Below, piece by piece: positions 37,842 to 46,405 of a stretch of DNA of 64,000 nt. The first letter of the stretch is position 1, and each line of letters starts with the position of its first letter. The notes under the pieces were generated by a model, which saw nothing but the letters and a program-made list of their open reading frames with translations, was not told the origin of the DNA and made no database searches. The stretch is taken from contig NZ_AP027370.1 of the NCBI RefSeq assembly GCF_030296055.1, forward strand, positions 1,352,501 to 1,416,500. Direction: 5' to 3'. Source of the DNA: Hydrogenimonas cancrithermarum (lineage in GTDB: Bacteria; Campylobacterota; Campylobacteria; Campylobacterales; Hydrogenimonadaceae). Made by a program: the position numbers and the translations under genes.

Positions 37842-38471
37842 ATGGAGAATAGAGAGGTTTTTCTAAAGGCGATGCAGGAACGATATTCCTGCAAGCGATT
37901 TGACGAAAACAGAAAGATCCCCAAAGAGGATCTGGAGATGATTTTGGAGTTCGGCAGGCTCAGCCCCTCATCGTTCGGGATGGAGCCGTGGCGCTTCAGT
38001 GTCGTGCAGAGCCAAACGCTGAAGGAGCGGATCAGACCGCTCTGCTGGGACCAGCCACAGATCACCACCTGCAGCGATCTGGTGCTCGTCAAATCGATCC
38101 TCGGACCGCTGGCCCCCGGCAGCCGCTACAGCAGGGATATGCTCTCCCGACGCGACCTTCCCAAAGAGAAGGTCGAAGCCTACTGTGACTTGTACGATAC
38201 CTTCGCCGCGCATAAACTGGCGACGGAGGGGCTGTTTTGCTGGGGATCGAAGCAGTGCTACATCGCGGCGGCCAACATGATGACGGGTGCGGCCGCAATG
38301 GGGATCGACAGCTGCCCGATCGAAGGTTTCGAGAAGGAGAAGGTGGAGGCGCTGCTTGAAATGGACCCGGCCAAAGAGGAGCTTGCGCTTATCATCGCTT
38401 TCGGTTATCGGGTCAAGCCGGCGCCGGAAAAGATCCGGCTTCCGCTCGATCAAATCGTAGAGTATCTTTAA
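37842..38471 (+). CDS. Nitroreductase family NAD(P)H-dependent oxidoreductase
   Basis: This 209-aa FMN enzyme of the NfsB/Frp superfamily has the N-terminal RYSCKRFDENRKIPKEDLEMILEFGRLSPSSFGMEPWRF motif (FMN phosphate contacts), the central AAANMMTGAAAMGIDSCPIEGF and the C-terminal LALIIAFGYRV. It probably reduces quinones or nitroaromatic compounds; the physiological substrate is not evident. It starts 2 nt after the DUF3137 gene and its end overlaps the convergent outer-membrane gene by 4 nt. Confidence 0.9.
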   Translation: MENREVFLKAMQERYSCKRFDENRKIPKEDLEMILEFGRLSPSSFGMEPWRFSVVQSQTLKERIRPLCWDQPQITTCSDLVLVKSILGPLAPGSRYSRDMLSRRDLPKEKVEAYCDLYDTFAAHKLATEGLFCWGSKQCYIAAANMMTGAAAMGIDSCPIEGFEKEKVEALLEMDPAKEELALIIAFGYRVKPAPEKIRLPLDQIVEYL

Positions 38472-39244
38472 AAATCCCAGACGGCGCCGACGAAAAACCC
38501 TTCGATGTCGACGTCGCTGCTGGTATCTTCCACATCGTCGAGCTTGTATTTCTGAGCCCGATATCCCGCTTCGACACCCAGCCCCATCGTGAAGGTATAG
38601 CGCAGGTCCGCCTGCAGATCGTAGACGGTGCTTCCGTCGTAGGTGATGTAGTTTCCTTCGGCACCGACGGAGAGACCTTCGAAAAACGGAATCGGAACAC
38701 GGACGTTCGCGTAAATGAGCGGGAGAACGAAGGAGAGATCGCTTTTGTCGTGCTGTTCGCCAGGGGTACCGGGGTTGACGGTGATATCGGTATATCCGTC
38801 GATATAGCGTGCCGTGATACCGAGATCCAGATCCATTCCGATATCGATGATTTCGTAATAGAAAGTCGCATCGTAACTGTTGAGCTGGGCATCGGTCGAT
38901 GTCTTGGAGCCGGCGGGAATCGTGATATCTCCAAACTGATAGTCGTTCGTCGATTCTCCTTCTCCACTGCTGGTCGCCTGGGTGTAGGCGAGTTTTATGT
39001 TGGGCAGTATAGGAATCGGATGTTCGATTTTCGCACGAATGTAGATTTCACTTTTTGTATCGAGGTTCAGATCTTTGTTCAGATCGATCTTGTTGGCATC
39101 TGTCGGGTTCGACGGGTATTGGATCCAACCGCTCGGTTCGTGGTTCCATCCTCCGACGGCGATCTCCCCGCCGATGGTATCGGCCGTTGCCGTTGTCGCC
39201 GTGAACGCGATCACGGCGGAAGCGATGAGGGATATTCTTTTCAT
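38468..39244 (-). CDS. TIGR04219-type outer-membrane beta-barrel protein
   Basis: The 258-aa precursor has a signal peptide (MKRISLIASAVIAFTATTATA) followed by alternating strands and a C-terminal aromatic residue (FFVGAVWDF), as in outer-membrane barrels. The opening GGEIAVGGWNHEPSGWIQY matches the small family TIGR04219 known from proteobacteria. The function is unknown. It is monocistronic or loosely linked to the next minus-strand genes. Confidence 0.8.
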   Translation of the reverse strand: MKRISLIASAVIAFTATTATADTIGGEIAVGGWNHEPSGWIQYPSNPTDANKIDLNKDLNLDTKSEIYIRAKIEHPIPILPNIKLAYTQATSSGEGESTNDYQFGDITIPAGSKTSTDAQLNSYDATFYYEIIDIGMDLDLGITARYIDGYTDITVNPGTPGEQHDKSDLSFVLPLIYANVRVPIPFFEGLSVGAEGNYITYDGSTVYDLQADLRYTFTMGLGVEAGYRAQKYKLDDVEDTSSDVDIEGFFVGAVWDF

Positions 39245-39279
39245 CTGTATCCTTGTTTCTTGAGATTGTTTTTATACGG

Positions 39280-40392
39280 CTATATCGGCCGATTCGACGT
39301 GATCGTTATGCCCTTTTGAAGTTTCAGGATCGAAAAGGCCGTGAGCGCGATCATGGATTCGATAAGAAACAGATACTCGCCATAGATCTGTCCGGCCAGA
39401 ATAGCTCCGACAAAACCGCCCAGCCCATAGGAGATGCCCAGAAAAAATTGCTGTGCCAGCGCTTTTTGGCGGTAGAGTGAATAGAGCAGCGTGATCGATG
39501 CGCTGTGATAGAGTGCGAAACCGAGCGCATGGAGGCTCTGGGTGGCGAAAGTCATTGCCAGGGAATCGGGAAAGAGCCATAGCAGCATCCACCGCAGTGC
39601 CGTGACGGCGATCGTGATCTGCAGAATGACGAGCAGATTTTTATGGAGTAGCGGACCCTGGAAGTAGAGCATGGCGATTTCACAGATGACGCCGAAACTC
39701 CAGAGCCAGCTGGTCATCTCGAGTCCGATGCCGTGGCTGGTCTCGTAGATCGTGAAAAAGTTGTAGAATCCTCCGAAACTCACCTGCATTAGAAAGAAGC
39801 TGAGCCACAAAGGCCAGAAGCGCAGGATCGAAAAGTTTGCGCCACTCCCCTTTTTTTCGCTTTTGGCGTGGTGTGGTTTCAGGCCGTAGACGATGGCCAG
39901 CCCACTGAGCGTCGTCATCAGAGTCGTGCCAAGGAGGTAGTGGAGCGCATCCAGAGGTGTTTCCAACACTTTCCCGAGCCACAATGCAATCAGCATAAAA
40001 CCGATGGAACCGAAAAGCCTCGAACGCCCGTAGATGTGCCTGTCGAGCACTTCGAGCGCCCGGGCTTCGACAAAGGGCAAAGAGATACTGATGGAGGCAC
40101 CGAAAAGGAGATTGACCGCGAGGAGTGCCTTGAAATGCTCCAGTGCCGGGTAGAAAAGAAGGACCGAGATGGAGAGGATGATCAGTGAAAGAGTATAACT
40201 CTTTCGATCGAGTTTGATATGCTTGAGAAAAAAGAAGGGGACCAGAAACCGCATCAGCGGTGCCGCCGAAAGAAGCACTCCAATCTGTGCACTCGAGTAA
40301 CCGGCCATCTGCAGCGCTTTGGGAAAGAAGATGACATAGACGCCGATAATGGCGAAATAGAAGAGATAAAAAGCCGAAAGCCGCCAGAACAT
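39280..40392 (-). CDS. MFS transporter (HcaT/PPP-like)
   Basis: This 370-aa permease has about twelve hydrophobic segments and an N-terminus (FWRLSAFYLFYFAIIGVYVIFFPKAL) typical of the LacY-related phenylpropionate/nucleoside permease group. The GRSRLFGSIGFML motif between helices 4 and 5 is also characteristic. The substrate is unknown. It is 11 nt downstream of the RDD gene, at the end of the secG-pyrE run. Confidence 0.82.
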   Translation of the reverse strand: MFWRLSAFYLFYFAIIGVYVIFFPKALQMAGYSSAQIGVLLSAAPLMRFLVPFFFLKHIKLDRKSYTLSLIILSISVLLFYPALEHFKALLAVNLLFGASISISLPFVEARALEVLDRHIYGRSRLFGSIGFMLIALWLGKVLETPLDALHYLLGTTLMTTLSGLAIVYGLKPHHAKSEKKGSGANFSILRFWPLWLSFFLMQVSFGGFYNFFTIYETSHGIGLEMTSWLWSFGVICEIAMLYFQGPLLHKNLLVILQITIAVTALRWMLLWLFPDSLAMTFATQSLHALGFALYHSASITLLYSLYRQKALAQQFFLGISYGLGGFVGAILAGQIYGEYLFLIESMIALTAFSILKLQKGITITSNRPI

Positions 40393-40403
40393 GATGGTGG
40401 GAC

Positions 40404-40889
40404 TTAACGCGGTCTGTAGACGATGCAGGTACCGGAGACCAGGTCGTGCAGCCCCTCTTTATGCCGCATGATAAAGGGTAGGAACATACCGAAAAAGGAG
40501 AGAATGGCGGTTTGAAGCATCACATAGCGCAGGAACAGTTTGACGATGCCGGGTTTTTCTCCCGTTTGCGGATCGATAAGGGTAAGGTCGTATGCCTTCA
40601 TTCCCGGTGTCTGGGCTTTGAGTTTCCAAAAAAGCAGCGTTGCCGCCATATGCACGATGAGAATGATGAGCCACCCCTCTCCCATGTGTTCGCGGAACCC
40701 TTCGCGGTCTCCCATGACAAGATAGATGACGATGTAGAGTATCGGCATCGTAATCATGAAAGTGTCGGTCAAAAAGGCTTTGAGGCGCAGAGTGATCGGA
40801 GCGCATGGCAATGCGGTTTCATCGGAGGTTTTTCTCTTTTCTCTTCGCTTCCCGATCTTTCCCTGTTTGACTTTGCGCCAGCGCCCCAT
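40404..40889 (-). CDS. RDD family membrane protein
   Basis: This 161-aa protein has a basic N-terminus, an R-L-x-AFLTD start of the RDD domain (ITLRLKAFLTDTFMITMPIL), three hydrophobic segments and the TPGMKAYDLTLID motif. RDD proteins are of uncertain role, possibly transport. It is 9 nt downstream of pyrE, in an order also seen in other Campylobacterota. Confidence 0.85.
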   Translation of the reverse strand: MGRWRKVKQGKIGKRREKRKTSDETALPCAPITLRLKAFLTDTFMITMPILYIVIYLVMGDREGFREHMGEGWLIILIVHMAATLLFWKLKAQTPGMKAYDLTLIDPQTGEKPGIVKLFLRYVMLQTAILSFFGMFLPFIMRHKEGLHDLVSGTCIVYRPR

Positions 40890-40898
40890 CGGTTTTCC

Positions 40899-41507
40899 TT
40901 AGTTGCCGCGGCTGCCGGGCTTGATCGCTTCGCTGCCCGCTTTGCACATCGGGCACTCCTCCGGGCTGTACATCGGGAAGTCGAAGTCCGCAAGTGCGAA
41001 GAAGGGTTTGTCTTCGGGCAGTTTGCAGTTGGGTTTGCGGTCCAAGTCACTGCCGATACGTTTGCAGAAGCCGCGGTTGGCGAGTGCCGCGAACCCGACG
41101 ACTTTCGCACCCAGCCTCTCCACTTCGGCTGCCGCTTCCATCGCGGAGCCGCCGGTGGTGATGATATCTTCGCAGATGAGGATCTTCTCATTCTCTTTTA
41201 CCTCGAATCCGCGGCGCAGCGTCATGGTGCCATCGACCCGTTCGGTAAAGATGTAGCGGCAGTCCAGTGCCGTCGCCAGCGCGAAGCCTGCAATGAGCCC
41301 ACCGATGGCGGGTGAACAGACGGTGTCGACCTCGAGCCCGTATTCCCTGATCTGCGCCGCCAGCGCTTCAGCCAGAATTTTGGCGGTCTTCGGGTCTTCG
41401 AGGACTTTGGCCGACTGAAGGTAGTATTCGGAGTGGTTGCCGGAGCTCAGTTTGAAGTGGCCGTGCAGCAAGGCATCGGCATCCATATAGATCTGTTTGA
41501 TATCCAT
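40899..41507 (-). CDS. pyrE: Orotate phosphoribosyltransferase
   Basis: This 202-aa enzyme converts orotate and PRPP to orotidine monophosphate in pyrimidine synthesis. The PRPP-binding loop [16 protein letters not shown] is present, as is the N-terminal [21 protein letters not shown] motif. The C-terminus carries [10 protein letters not shown], seen in longer PyrE proteins. A 92-bp gap separates it from frr. Confidence 0.95.
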   Translation of the reverse strand: MDIKQIYMDADALLHGHFKLSSGNHSEYYLQSAKVLEDPKTAKILAEALAAQIREYGLEVDTVCSPAIGGLIAGFALATALDCRYIFTERVDGTMTLRRGFEVKENEKILICEDIITTGGSAMEAAAEVERLGAKVVGFAALANRGFCKRIGSDLDRKPNCKLPEDKPFFALADFDFPMYSPEECPMCKAGSEAIKPGSRGN

Positions 41508-41599
41508 CGTTTCAATATCTCCTTTTCATTCGAGCGAAGCTCCAATGAAAATTCCTTTCACTAAAGCTACGCCATACGGCGAGACGACGCAAGCGTCGG

Positions 41600-42163
41600 T
41601 TAGACCTTCAGGACTTCGGCTTCTTTCGCTTTGACCAGTTCGTCGACCTTTTTGATGTATTCGTCGGTGATCTTCTGGACCTGGTCATGCCCTTTTTTCT
41701 CTTCATCCTCTGTGATCGTCTTCTCTTTGGCCAGTTTTTTCACTTTGTCGTTGGCGTCGCGGCGGATGTTTCGAATGGCGATTTTGGCCTTCTCTCCCAT
41801 CGCTTTGGCCTGCTTTGCGCTCTCCTGGCGTTGTTCGACCGTCATCGGCGGGAAAAAGAGCTTGATCGTCTCGCCGTCGTTGTTCGGGTTGACACCGATA
41901 TTGGCCTGCTGGATCGCGTGTTCGATCTCCGGAAGCAGGTTTTTCTCCCACGGTGTGATCGTGATGGTTTGTGCATCGGTGGCGATGACGCTGCCCACCT
42001 GGTTGAGTGGAGTCGGCGTACCGTAGTAGTCGACCTTGATGCTGTCGACAATGTGTGTCGAGACACGGCCGGTGCGGATCGTGCTGAAATCTTTTTTCAG
42101 GACGTCGAGGCTTTTTTCCATATGCTCCTTGGCATACTCGTATACTTCGTTGAGCTCTTCCAT
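41600..42163 (-). CDS. frr: Ribosome recycling factor
   Basis: This 187-aa protein splits post-termination ribosomes with EF-G. Typical motifs are present: [33 protein letters not shown], and [18 protein letters not shown] with DDxK-like helix ends. It is 11 nt downstream of the deacetylase gene in the secG operon. Confidence 0.97.
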   Translation of the reverse strand: MEELNEVYEYAKEHMEKSLDVLKKDFSTIRTGRVSTHIVDSIKVDYYGTPTPLNQVGSVIATDAQTITITPWEKNLLPEIEHAIQQANIGVNPNNDGETIKLFFPPMTVEQRQESAKQAKAMGEKAKIAIRNIRRDANDKVKKLAKEKTITEDEEKKGHDQVQKITDEYIKKVDELVKAKEAEVLKV

Positions 42164-42174
42164 GATCGTTCTCC

Positions 42175-43125
42175 TTATGGCTTTACCAAAATTTTTGTGC
42201 TTATTTTATCGTTATCAAGCTTTAAAATGAGACGGCTTCGGCGGTTTTTGAGCGGTTTGTCGAGCGTGAGGTTCACTTCACCGTCATTCAAATCCACCCA
42301 TCGCCATCCGTAGCCTGTAAGGTACAGCTGAGCCCGTTTGGCGTTGGTTGGAATGTCGATTTTGATGCGGACATCGCGGACGATGCCCTCTTTGGGCCAC
42401 GCTTTGGGTTCGATCCATTCTGCCGGCAGGAATTTTATGCCGAGTTTGCTTTTCAGATCGGGATCGCCCGTGAGCGCGATCCGGTCGAGATCGTATGGGT
42501 CCGAGGCTTCCGATACGGCGCCGACATTCTGGTTGCAGATGGCATCGAAACCGAAACTCTCGGCAATCGCTTTGACACGCCCGTCATACTCGCCGTACGG
42601 GTAGGCGAAATATTTCGGACGTTCCCCGGTTCGCAGTTTCATCAACGCGAGACCGGTCTCGAAATCTTTTTCGAGGAAGGTGTCGCTTTGGGAAACCATG
42701 TGGGGATGGGTATGCGAGTGAAAGCCGAGTTCCCCGTACTTTTTGGCATCGTTGATCTGCTCCCACGTCATGAAGTCACCGTAGTGCGATTCGGTTCCTT
42801 TCGTATAGACAAAGAGGGTAAAAGGGTAGCCGTAGGCTTTGAAAATCGGCAGGCCGTTGACGTAGAAGCTTTTGAAACTGTCGTCGATCGTCAATACAAC
42901 CCAGTTGTCGGGAATGGGCCGTTTGGCTTTGAGCGCCGTGACGAGTCGTGAAAGTGGAACGATCTCGTAACCGTGTGCCTTGAAATAGTCGAACTGTTTT
43001 TTAAGTACGTCGATCGTCGTATCGGTCGAGGGGTGGCGGGTGTCGCCGAAACGGTGGTAAACGAAGATGTGGGCATCGGCCCAGAGGCTCGTCGCGATGA
43101 GCCAGAGTCCGATGAAAAGGCGCAT
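42175..43125 (-). CDS. Secreted polysaccharide deacetylase family protein
   Basis: This 316-aa protein has an N-terminal signal peptide ([18 protein letters not shown]) and a NodB-like domain. Metal motif 1 reads TIDDS in place of the usual TFDDG, motif 2 is FHSHTHPH, and AYPYGEYD matches the later conserved segment. A C-terminal beta domain of about 90 residues follows. It may deacetylate peptidoglycan or a surface glycan. Its ATG overlaps the secG stop, so the two are cotranscribed. Confidence 0.85.
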   Translation of the reverse strand: MRLFIGLWLIATSLWADAHIFVYHRFGDTRHPSTDTTIDVLKKQFDYFKAHGYEIVPLSRLVTALKAKRPIPDNWVVLTIDDSFKSFYVNGLPIFKAYGYPFTLFVYTKGTESHYGDFMTWEQINDAKKYGELGFHSHTHPHMVSQSDTFLEKDFETGLALMKLRTGERPKYFAYPYGEYDGRVKAIAESFGFDAICNQNVGAVSEASDPYDLDRIALTGDPDLKSKLGIKFLPAEWIEPKAWPKEGIVRDVRIKIDIPTNAKRAQLYLTGYGWRWVDLNDGEVNLTLDKPLKNRRSRLILKLDNDKISTKILVKP

Positions 43126-43463
43126 TATTTGGTGGCAGGCGCCATGGGTGCTGCCGGTGCGGCAGGCACAGTAGGTGTAGCCGGTGGTGTCGGGACACTG
43201 CTTTCGGTTGTGATCTCGTCGACGACCGACTGGTTGTAGATTTTGTTGTACATGTAACCCAGTGCGATCGTGTTGAGGACAAAAAAGAAGGCGATGGTGA
43301 AGGTCGCTTTGACAAGAAAGCCGGCGGGGCCCTTCGCGCCGAATACCGACTCGTTGGAGCCACTGTAGGCGCCCAGGCCGATCGATGAACTCTTTTGAAG
43401 CAGAACGAGAATGGTCAATACGACGGCCAGTACGATTTGAAGTGCAAATAAAACGGTAATCAT
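43125..43463 (-). CDS. secG: Preprotein translocase subunit SecG
   Basis: This 112-aa membrane protein of the Sec channel has two hydrophobic segments and the SecG signature VLLQKSSSIGLGAYSGSNESVFGAKGPAGFL. The C-terminal tail is Pro/Ala/Thr-rich (PAAPAAPMAPA). It heads a minus-strand operon with the deacetylase, frr, pyrE and the membrane genes. Confidence 0.94.
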   Translation of the reverse strand: MITVLFALQIVLAVVLTILVLLQKSSSIGLGAYSGSNESVFGAKGPAGFLVKATFTIAFFFVLNTIALGYMYNKIYNQSVVDEITTESSVPTPPATPTVPAAPAAPMAPATK

Positions 43464-43494
43464 TATGAAAAAAGCCTTTACAAGGTGTGGGTGG

Positions 43495-43515
43495 TATAAT
43501 TAGCGCGCTATTATA
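43495..43515. promoter_or_regulatory. Divergent -10 boxes in a near-palindrome, secG/methyltransferase
   Basis: TATAAT on the plus strand (43495-43500) and TATAAT on the minus strand (43515-43510) flank the palindromic core TAGCGCGCTA. They lie between secG and the methyltransferase gene and could serve one gene each. The -35 regions are weak, so this is tentative. Confidence 0.45.
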
Positions 43516-43539
43516 TCCAAAACATTATTGAAAGTAAAT

Positions 43540-44226
43540 ATGGCTGCACATAGAGAGTTTCGTCGTTTTGCCCGCAGTTACGGCCGTTATAACCTTATAC
43601 AGACCCGCGTGGCGGAAGCACTGGCCAAAAAGGTGCCGAAACCCTTCTCCCGCATTGTCGACCTCGGATGCGGGACGGGCGGCTTTTTCAGAGCCTATGA
43701 ACATCCGTTCATAAGCTATCTGGCCATCGATATCGTTCCCGAAATGACGGCGATCCATCCCAGTGGGTCCGGGGTCGAGACGATGGTCGGAGATTTTAAC
43801 GACCCGGCACTTTTCGAGAGGCTCAAAAGTAGAGATTTCGACCTGCTCGTCTCCTCTTCCGCTCTGCAGTGGAGCCGGGATCTCGACTGGACGCTCGCGC
43901 AGATCAAAGATCTCGGCCGTCCCGTCGCCCTTGCGATTTTCACTTCCGGTACCTTCGCCGCACTGCATGAAACGGCGGGTATCGCCTCTCCGATCCGCTC
44001 CAAAGATGAGACGATCGCACTCCTGCACAAACACTTCGATGTGCGGATCGATATTTTGAAATATAGACTCTATTTCAAGGATACACTCTCGATACTGCGT
44101 TATATCAAGCGAAGCGGCGTAAGCGGCGGAACGCGCAGGCTCGGTTACAGGCAGACCCGGCAGATTCTGCAGGAGTATCCGCTTGCCTATCTGCAGTTCG
44201 AAGTGGTTGTGGCGGTGGGAAAATAG
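43540..44226 (+). CDS. BioC-like SAM-dependent methyltransferase
   Basis: This 228-aa protein begins FRRFARSYGRYNLIQTRVAEAL and has the SAM motif IVDLGCGTGGFF, a YLAIDIVPEM motif 2 and SSSALQWSRDLDWTL. All of these match malonyl-ACP O-methyltransferase BioC of early biotin synthesis. The C-terminal half is less diagnostic. No other biotin genes are nearby. ATG 43540 is preferred to an upstream TTG. Confidence 0.75.
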   Translation: MAAHREFRRFARSYGRYNLIQTRVAEALAKKVPKPFSRIVDLGCGTGGFFRAYEHPFISYLAIDIVPEMTAIHPSGSGVETMVGDFNDPALFERLKSRDFDLLVSSSALQWSRDLDWTLAQIKDLGRPVALAIFTSGTFAALHETAGIASPIRSKDETIALLHKHFDVRIDILKYRLYFKDTLSILRYIKRSGVSGGTRRLGYRQTRQILQEYPLAYLQFEVVVAVGK

Positions 44227-44382
44227 CGGACAAGGGCCGTCCTCTCGATGCCGTGCGGTAGATCCGGAAAACGGCAGTGGCAAGATGGAAGAGACGACCG
44301 TTTTCATCCATGGAAGCGAACCTCGTTTTATGGTATTATTTGTGGATTATTCGTGAATTTAATAAATATATGGAACGCTGAC

Positions 44383-45495
44383 GTGGCACAACGATGGAAA
44401 AAAAATCTGAAAGAAGCGGTCTGCATCAACTCCTATACCCACAATAAGAGAGGGGTCGATGCGACAGGGGGGCTTTTTCGCAACTGGTTGGAAGAGATAG
44501 GCTTCGAAACGCGGGTCTATCCGCGTGAATTGATTGGCGACCATCTTCATTTCGTCTCTCCCAAAAGTGGCGGGAGAGAAAAAATTCTGCTGCTGGGACA
44601 TCTCGATACCGTCTTCCCTCCCGGCACGTTCGAGGGCTTCGAAGAGGATGAGAGATGGGTTTATGGCCCGGGAGTTTGCGACATGAAAGGCGGTAACGTC
44701 GTCGCGCTCGAAGCGCTTCGGGCGATATATGCCGCCAATGGGACGATCGAAGATATCGATCTGCTTTTTGTGAGTGACGAAGAGACCGGAAGCGACGATT
44801 CGAAGCAGCTCACAGGCGAATTGGCCAGAGGTTACGACAAATGTTTCGTCTTCGAGGCGGCGGGAGAGCATATGGAAGTGGTGGTTGGCCGCAAAGGGAT
44901 CGGAACGTTCGAAATCACGATCGAGGGCAAAGCGGCCCATGCCGGCACAAGTTACGCGAAAGGGGTCGATGCCAATCTCGAAGCGGCGCTGAAGCTGCAG
45001 AAGCTGGTTGAACTGACCGACCTCGAAAAGGGTTCGACCGTCAATGTCGGAAAGATCGAGGGTGGCATCGGAGCCAACACGATCAGCCCGCATGCCAAAT
45101 TGCTTTTCGAACTTCGCTACGCCAACCATAGAGAGAAAGAGAGAGTGATGCGCGCTCTGGACGAAATCGTCTCGACCGACTTCGTCGAAAGGACTTCGTC
45201 GCGTCTTGGCGGGTCGATCCAGCGAGACGTGATGGAACCCAATGTGTGGCAAAAAGCGTTGATCGAGGCGATGGAGCGCATCTCAGGGCAGAGGCTTCCT
45301 GTCGAAAGCCGTGGTGGCGTGAGCGACGCCAACATCGTCGCATCCGCCGGTGTCGTGACGATCGATGGGCTGGGCCCCTACGGCGATGGGGACCATACCC
45401 CAAAAGAGCGGGCGTTGAAAACGAGTTTCGATGAGCGGATCGATTTGATGACGAAGGTGCTGATGCATCATCAAAAATATGGAGAGATAGTGTGA
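44383..45495 (+). CDS. M20 family metallopeptidase
   Basis: This cytosolic zinc hydrolase of about 370 aa is of the carboxypeptidase G2/ArgE/DapE type. Metal ligands are visible: His73 in LGHLDTV, Asp100 in GVCDMKGG, Glu133-Glu134 in SDEETGS, and a late His in GDGDHTPKE. The dimerisation-domain segment GKAAHAGTSYAKGVDANLEA is typical of CPG2-like enzymes. Such enzymes remove an acyl or terminal amino acid group from small peptides or amino acids. The start is uncertain (GTG 44383 or 44353) and no signal peptide is apparent. Its stop overlaps the next ATP-grasp gene by 4 nt (GTGA), tying the two functions together. Confidence 0.85.
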   Translation: MAQRWKKNLKEAVCINSYTHNKRGVDATGGLFRNWLEEIGFETRVYPRELIGDHLHFVSPKSGGREKILLLGHLDTVFPPGTFEGFEEDERWVYGPGVCDMKGGNVVALEALRAIYAANGTIEDIDLLFVSDEETGSDDSKQLTGELARGYDKCFVFEAAGEHMEVVVGRKGIGTFEITIEGKAAHAGTSYAKGVDANLEAALKLQKLVELTDLEKGSTVNVGKIEGGIGANTISPHAKLLFELRYANHREKERVMRALDEIVSTDFVERTSSRLGGSIQRDVMEPNVWQKALIEAMERISGQRLPVESRGGVSDANIVASAGVVTIDGLGPYGDGDHTPKERALKTSFDERIDLMTKVLMHHQKYGEIV

Positions 45496-46388
45496 GACGA
45501 ATCGGGATTTGGATGTATCAAAACGGTGGCGGAGATCTGATCGAGAAGAAGATCGTCGATCGGTTGAAAGAGCGCGGTATCGAGGCGGTGACGGGGCTCA
45601 ACCTTCGCCAAGCCTATGTGGAAAACGGTACCACGATCTGCAACGGCACGAAAATGGAGGAGCTGGATCTGTTTTTCAGTTACAATGCGGGCGAACAGAC
45701 GCAGTACCAGATGTTTCTTTACGAGGCGCTCGACCGGGTCGTTCCATGCATCAACAATTTCCGCTCGTTTGCGCTGACAGAAGACAAATTCCAAACGGCA
45801 CATCTTCTTCGCAACAACGGCGTTCCGACGGCCGATTTCCGTCTCTGCCACCGTGACGACAGCGCGCGTCTGCGGCAATTCATGAGAGAGTGGAAACAGA
45901 TGGTTTACAAACCGACCGACGGCTGGGGCGGCGTGGGGCTGACGAAGATCGATTCGCAGGAGACACTCGATATGCTGATGCCCTTTTTGAACCAGATGGA
46001 TCTGCGGTTCTTCTATGTCGAAAAATTCATCGACTACGACAACACCGACTACAGGGTCGACATCGTCGATGGTGAATATATCGGTTGTTACGGCCGAAAA
46101 GCGGGCGGTAGCGACTGGCGCACCAATGTCACGAGCGGCGGCAGCGTGTTTTTGCGGGAACCGGAGGACGCCGTTGTCGAATTGGCGCTCAAGGCCGCGA
46201 AAGTGACGGGTCTGGAAATCGCAGGCGTCGACATCATCTATGACCGGTCCAAAGAGGAGTACATCGTCCTCGAAGTCAACGGCATTCCAGCGTTCGCGAT
46301 ACCGGAGCAGGAGAAAATCGGACTCGATTTCAATGACAAAAAGATCGACAAAATCGTCGATCTGATCGACAGAAAAACGAAAAAATAA
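45492..46388 (+). CDS. RimK/LysX-type ATP-grasp carboxylate-amine ligase
   Basis: This 298-aa protein has the RimK-class ATP-grasp layout: Lys140 in MVYKPTDGWGGVGL, SDWRTNVTSGG (residues 207-217, like the DFRSN-x-GG of RimK/LysX), Asp247 in GVDIIY, and Glu261 with Asn263 in LEVNG. The metal ligands appear complete, so it should activate a carboxylate with ATP and join it to an amine. The acceptor is not known. It starts at GTG 45492 inside the stop of the M20 peptidase and is followed after 17 nt by a second ATP-grasp gene. The M20 plus LysX-like pairing recalls LysW-based amino acid synthesis, but no LysW carrier is present nearby. Confidence 0.82.
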   Translation: MRRIGIWMYQNGGGDLIEKKIVDRLKERGIEAVTGLNLRQAYVENGTTICNGTKMEELDLFFSYNAGEQTQYQMFLYEALDRVVPCINNFRSFALTEDKFQTAHLLRNNGVPTADFRLCHRDDSARLRQFMREWKQMVYKPTDGWGGVGLTKIDSQETLDMLMPFLNQMDLRFFYVEKFIDYDNTDYRVDIVDGEYIGCYGRKAGGSDWRTNVTSGGSVFLREPEDAVVELALKAAKVTGLEIAGVDIIYDRSKEEYIVLEVNGIPAFAIPEQEKIGLDFNDKKIDKIVDLIDRKTKK

Positions 46389-46405
46389 AACAAGGACAAT
46401 AGACA

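Noticed and set aside
41508-41599. Possible hairpin element between pyrE and frr sharing short words (GCTACGCC, CGAGACG) with the feoA-feoB spacer
   Set aside because: The shared words are only 7-8 bases and differ in orientation and spacing, so a repeat family cannot be supported from two places.
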